64,000 nucleotides of DNA, taken from positions 61,976,984 through 62,040,983 of the forward strand of contig NC_088300.1 in NCBI RefSeq assembly GCF_032854445.1, given 5' to 3'. Source of the stretch: Liolophura sinensis. Its lineage: Eukaryota; Mollusca; Polyplacophora; Chitonida; Chitonidae. Shown one piece after another: positions 58,938-64,000 of the stretch (positions are counted from its first letter, which is position 1; each line of letters begins with the position of its first letter). A program made the translations under genes and the position numbers. The notes beneath the pieces are model-generated. The model saw nothing but the letters and a program-made list of their open reading frames with translations, searched no databases and had not been told where the DNA came from.

Positions 58938-61900
58938 TGTGACGACCGGTTACGTCAGAGAGTGACGTCAGAGGGGACGTGACGTATTGGTATCGGTAAT
59001 AGAGAGCTCTTAATTTTAAGCGTCCACACGGTCAGTACTGCTCTCACTGACTAGAAACATCACTGGCGTGGATTCACAAGAGTGTAGTGTTACATTCCCA
59101 CGCTAGACTCTGGACCACCTGGAATAGCCATTCCTATCTATCAAACACTACACATTGCCGTGCTTGCTTGTAGGTCTTGATATCATGCCACGCATGCGTA
59201 CGCTGATGGGTTTATAACTATTCATGGCTGATGCAGAATTTTAATATACATGTACACACGAGGATAAGTTGTCACAAATCTATTGACCATTCCCTGCTTT
59301 GTATAGGACAAACGTAAAAGACCAGACTAGGGGGCCAAATCAGCATGACCTTAAATTCTGTACGTGTATAACTGGGAATGTGATGGTGTGAGGCAACAAA
59401 GAATCCCAGATATTCTAATTACGACGAACGGTTGGCGTCCAGAAAACGACACTTGTTCCGAGACGCACGCTTTGTACATGGAATGCCTTTTTTGGAAGGC
59501 TTCGCTTTGGATTGGAATCTTCCTGTACTCGCAACAGTTACATGCCATTGTATACATTTTCCGAAATGAACTGTGCCATACTTGATGTATGTGGGGGCAA
59601 AGCTTTTTGTATTGTTATTGTTATCCCATGTACATACATGGGATGCAAGCACGCTTTGCATTTTTATTGTGGTTACATGAACAGGTGTTAATATTTGTTA
59701 TTTAAGTGCTTTTTCGAAGAACTGACTTGTTGCTTCAGGAGTAATAAAAGTTACATTGGGACAAAAGACGACTAGGCGTGTGATGGACTTTTCTACTCAC
59801 TTTTGCATTTGAGTCGTGAACCATTGAGTCAAGATCTCTCTGAATTATATTTGGTTTCACAGAGCGACCTTAGACTTGATTGAGAATGTTAAAACTGAAA
59901 GAACCCTTATGAATGGGAATGACATGAGAGGCGCGATAACTTGCGATAAATGAGAATTAACTTGCAATTAAACCTATGTAAGTGTAATTAAAACTCTTTA
60001 CGGAAAAAAAGGCGGGTTCGAAAAAGGATTGAATATTTCCTAACTAGAATGTGACGCAAATGTGATAAGGTTAAATAGAACGAAACTCTATTTCTTGAAA
60101 CTGTCGTTTTTGTGGTATAATTTGTTTGTTGTTGTATTTATCCGGAATATTGTACTAGTAAGGCGCTCAAGTATACACTGGTGGTGGAAACGGGCCACGT
60201 ATGGATGGTATGTAGGGGTAACATGACGTAATGTATACATGTACACACACACACACACATAGTCATATGGGGAAACATGCAGGGTAGTCATCAACTACAT
60301 GTAATAATATATTTATCGTAGACTACATAAGACCCGGAAGTACTGTACTATCAGATAACCGGAGAGGCAATTTAGGCGATTTTTAGTGACTACACATAAC
60401 GAGAACCCGGAATAGAATGAATGATTATGGCTTAACGCCACACCCGGAATAGAAAATCTAGGCCTAATAAGTCATCTACATTGGATTAAGCTGGAGATGA
60501 TATTTGCCCTATTAAAAGAAAAACCATTATTTGACGGGTGGGAATGTAAGCAGCCTCCTCTAATTGAGGAGAAGGAAGATATATGTATGTCAAAACTAAA
60601 GAAAGCGTTATCGGGTCATACCAAAGATTTGAAAAATGGTACTTGTTGCTGCCTCCCTTGGCGAGGCAGAGCAAGGAAAGAGAACTAGATGGCCCGATGC
60701 CAGTGTAATGTGACTGCGTGAGGTGTCGTGTCTGTTGATTTCGGCTTGATACTTCAGTGGCGGCAACACTTTGACGGCATGGACTCGCCCTGCCACAAGA
60801 AGACACAGTATATGTACATGTGCACACACCTATTGAGCTGGTCTAAATAATCAGTAGGAAGAGCGAAAGCATGCATAGCCGCTATCGGTTTCCATACCCA
60901 AGGCCACAGACATGATTCTCGAGGGTTCCTTCTGCGAGGCTGGGGATGAAGCGACGCCACTAGTATTCTTGCGTTTGAAAGACAGGCGTCTTCACATTTT
61001 GTACACGACCCGGATTCGCCAATAAGTTTCAAAGGAAGAAATAATCCATGCAGTACACATCAAACTTCCCAGGCGTAGCTCACAGGAGCTTATGTTACAA
61101 GTTCGCCGCAGGGTGCCTACATGCATTCAATGACCATGCTACATGTTTGACGGGTTCAAACTCTTTCGTCACTCCAGCAACTGATGGTAATCTCAATAGG
61201 CGTATATACTAGACGGTCACCCTCGCGTAACGTATGACGATTGACGCAGCTGTTTGGCATCATCAGGGGCATCAACTCCCGCATTAGATGGGTCTGGTCC
61301 CACAGATGGACAAAGGCATATGTTAAACAAACACAACAGCCGGTTCTGTTATTATCATTAGTAGGGACTGCTCACTGCTCTGTGAAGCAAGGTGCAAGTT
61401 ATCATCGTAACCCTTAAAGATTGGATTGACATGTTGATCAAAACAGACGCCATGCATGTTTGACATATGTATATACTAGGCTCCCAAACTTCTTAATATC
61501 GGTGTGCTGGTCTCAGTTGGATTATACATTAACTTTAGTCAGAGTTAAAAAACTTTGCACGTGTCAAGAATAACACGGAAGGGCCGGACACACACAACGT
61601 TTTTGGATCGTACAGCCTCAGAAGAAAATTCAAAATAAAATCACGCTTAATAGTGACAATATAATAGTAACCGTCTTCAAACATTTAACGGTACTCAGAC
61701 AGGAAGTCGTTTGCCTCCTAGTCTCTTGTGTTGTCCAGACGTTATAAGTTTCTCACCGCGCAACAATAAGTTTTCCTCCATATCCTCAGCGAGCTCACGG
61801 AGCCTAGTATAAGGAAACAGGGGATGTGCTGATTGGCCGAAATTATCGGTCGACTTTCCGGGAGATAATTTAATTGTTGAGCGTGAAATAAATTATTTCT

Positions 61901-61994
61901 TCTCGAATTTTATTGTAAGTGAAGGCCATCCTGTGTGTATCCCTTCACTTGTTTTTCTTTATACGTGCACAGTGTACTAAATGCCTACGTCTTT
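58938..61994. other. GPCR 3' flank and intergenic sequence
   Basis: Includes the likely GPCR 3' UTR and a short (AC)n run near 60243. No exon of the gene at 63405 could be identified here. Confidence 0.45.
59743..59748 (+). terminator. Candidate polyadenylation signal for the GPCR gene
   Basis: A canonical AATAAA about 800 nt past the stop codon, followed by ordinary AT-rich sequence. The hexamer is a plausible end for the 3' UTR but is not confirmed. Confidence 0.3.
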
Positions 61995-62400
61995 CCATCC
62001 CTCACTCACTCCATTCTTAAGCCTCACCATCCCTCACTCACTTTATTCTTCAGCCTCTCCATTCGTCACAAACTCTATTTTTCGGCCTCTCCATCCCTGA
62101 CACTCTATTCTTCACCTTCTCTACGACTCACTCTATTCTTCACCTTCTCTATTCTTCACCTTCTCCATCCCTCACTCTGTTCTTCACCTTCTCCATCCCT
62201 CACTCTATTCTTCACCTTCTCCACCCCTCTCTCTATTATTCACCTTCTCCATCTCTCACTCTATTCTTCACCTTTTCCATCCCTTACTCTATTTTTCACC
62301 TTTTCTATCCCTCACTCTATTCTTCACCTTCTCCATCCCTCACTCTATTCTTCACCTTCTCCATCCCTCACTCACTCTATTCTTCAGCCTCTCCATCGAT
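61995..62400. repeat. 28-bp pyrimidine-rich minisatellite
   Basis: The unit CCCTCACTCTATTCTTCACC + TTCTCCAT is regular between 62165 and 62365. One strand is almost pure pyrimidine over about 400 bp. Confidence 0.95.
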
Positions 62401-62424
62401 TTCTCATGAACTTCATCTTTTACA

Positions 62425-62744
62425 CATCCAATGATCCCTCATGAACTTCATTCTCACGCATCCAATGATCCCTCATGAACTTCATCCTTCACGCATCCAA
62501 TGATCGCTCATGAACTTCATCCTCACGCATCCAATGATCGCTCATGAACTTCATCCTCACGCATCCAATGATCCCTCATGAACTTCATCCTTCACGCATC
62601 CTATGATCCCTCATGAACTTCATCCTTCACGCATCCAATGATCGTTCATGAACTTCATCCTCACGCGTCCAATGATCACTCATGAACTTCATCCTCACGC
62701 ATCCAATGATCGCTCATGAACTTCATCCTCACGCATCCAATCCT
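62425..62744. repeat. 34/35-bp minisatellite, about 9 copies
   Basis: Unit TGATCCCTCATGAACTTCAT + CCTCACGCATCCAA, with CCTTCACG length variants. Confidence 0.95.
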
Positions 62745-62890
62745 CATTTCATTAGTTTTTACGCCGTACTAAAGAATATTTCACTAATACAACGGCGGCC
62801 AGCATTATGGTGGGATGAAACCCGGCAAAGCCCGCGGGAAACCCATAACCGTCCGCAGGTTGCTGCAGACCTTCTCACGTACCCCTCTCT
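62745..62890 (-). mobile_element. 5'-truncated SINE
   Basis: Module ACGCCGTACTAAAGAATATT and body to GCAGACCTTCTCACGTAC. It directly abuts the 34-bp minisatellite. Confidence 0.85.
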
Positions 62891-63404
62891 CTTATAGGAT
62901 ACCAACGTGTAAATGTATTATGTAACCCCAAGAAACCATAACCACTTAACCACGACGGTGGCAAAGGCCTGAGTATGTCAAGACCAAGCTGTGTTGTTAC
63001 CGGCTAATCGAAAAGGCCTGGTGCAAACGTTCTTTTAACCAGGGTTAAAAGTGACACACATTTTTAAATGGCTTAGACTGTGGATGAACAAGTGTTGCTC
63101 TGAGACATGGCACACTGACTCAGTTTTGTTGGCTTTTGGTTCACTTCTTTTTTGCACCCGTAAAAGGCCTGTCTGTGTAATCATCTTAACATTCCTTAAT
63201 TTCGCCCCTTGGGACCGCGCGAGAGGCTCCACATGCCGACTTCTATCTTCACAGGCACAAATTCTGAAAAAAGGTTTTTAATTTAGATGTTATCTAAAGG
63301 CAAACGGTAACACAAGCGCAATGTGATCGTTGCCTGGATGTTAAATGATTAATGGCATCTCGGATCACGTGACAGATCTGTATAAACAACTGTGATTTTT
63401 CCAG

Positions 63405-63506
63405 GCTGCAGCAGAAGAAGGGAGAGAGTTGGTGATAAACGACTGGCGCTCTGTCGTGGACATCTTGAATGAATTTGTCTCATGTTATGAGCGATATGAA
63501 AGAAAA
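63405..63506 (+). CDS. Internal exon of an unrecognised gene
   Basis: Between a good acceptor (GATTTTTCCAG) and donor (AAAA|GTATGT) lies a 102-nt open stretch of 34 codons in phase 0. It encodes AAAEEGRELVINDWRSVVDI followed by LNEFVSCYERYERK, an amphipathic helical-looking segment. No family is recognised. Neighbouring exons were not found; the next should lie beyond 64000 and earlier ones perhaps between 59800 and 63400. Confidence 0.6.
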
Positions 63507-63865
63507 GTATGTCTGGCCTTTTTATGCTGTGCTAATTCTTGCAGCCTACCCAACTAGGCCGTCTCTGTGACCGGGTTGATATGTCACTTCAAACGGAGGG
63601 GAGGGGACTCTACAGATGAGCAAAATACTTGATCGTAGTGAAAAAAAAAAACAAAACAAAAAAACACTCAACGGCATGCTTTTCATTTTCATGGTTAAAG
63701 CGCTTTTCAAACACCCATATGCTTTACACTTTGGTAATCCTTTAAATGCATTTATGGAATGTCTTCTTAACGCTGTATAACCCGTTTGCACCCTGCTTCG
63801 GCGAATTTATAGTTTAAAACCAGACGCATCCATAACTCAGCAGACAATACGAACAGAATTTTAGG

Positions 63866-64000
63866 GGCCTCCGTGGCTCAGTTGGTTAGCGCGCTCGCGC
63901 AGCGATGACCCCAGAGCCTCTCACCAATGCGGTCGCTGTGAGTTCAAGTCCAGCTCATGCTGGCTTCCTCTCCGGCCGCACGTTGGAAGGTCTTGCAGCA
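63866..64000 (+). mobile_element. SINE cut by the window end
   Basis: A well-preserved head: GGGGCCTCCGTGGCTCAGTT with box A TGGCTCAGTTGG and box B GAGTTCAAGTCC. The body continues past 64000. Confidence 0.92.

Noticed and set aside
63870-63945. tRNA gene candidate
   Set aside because: A- and B-box-like motifs are present, but the head continues directly into the SINE body; it is the tRNA-derived part of a SINE, as in the other copies.

Overview
This is a eukaryotic, animal window: about 40% GC, interrupted genes with GT-AG introns, long non-coding stretches, dense minisatellites and at least 25 SINE copies or fragments. The main SINE has a tRNA-like head, a GC-rich body, a 3' module around TTTTACGCCGTACTCAAGAA (complement of the transcript) and an AAATAAAT tail. 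It resembles the MetaSINE superfamily described from molluscs and other lophotrochozoans, so a mollusc or brachiopod is my inference. There is no bacterial, viral or CRISPR content.

Layout. (1) 1-14561: first coding exon of a tetraspanin on the minus strand (14496-14561). Everything to its left reads as a very long first intron filled with tandem arrays: 53-bp, 40-bp and 45-bp units. (2) 14562-26073: intergenic, holding SINEs and two large minisatellites (24-bp; 28-bp organised in 112-bp higher-order units). (3) 26074-34309: a complete minus-strand gene for a TBC-domain Rab GTPase-activating protein. I assembled it as 11 coding exons (1755 nt, 584 residues); every junction keeps phase and both catalytic fingers are present. 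(4) 34310-46900: gene-poor, with SINEs, microsatellites and a 130-bp hairpin. (5) 47090-58937: a three-exon plus-strand rhodopsin-like (class A) GPCR. Its motifs are intact but the last exon carries three single-base frame breaks. (6) 58938-64000: pyrimidine-rich minisatellites, one orphan internal exon of an unrecognised plus-strand gene (63405-63506) and a SINE cut by the window end.

Most notable is the TBC gene. Exon 9 exists twice in tandem as two 104-nt copies with identical phases, separated by only 45 nt. Using both would shift the frame, and the 45-nt gap is probably too short to splice, so the pair has the architecture of mutually exclusive exons. The same gene carries two further local duplications that copy splice-site edges: a 100-bp array containing the 3' end and donor of exon 4, and a 186-bp-offset copy of the exon 10 acceptor region.

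The three recognisable genes (tetraspanin, RabGAP, GPCR) are not an operon and no functional link between them is implied. All protein assignments come from motifs read by eye; no database search was run.
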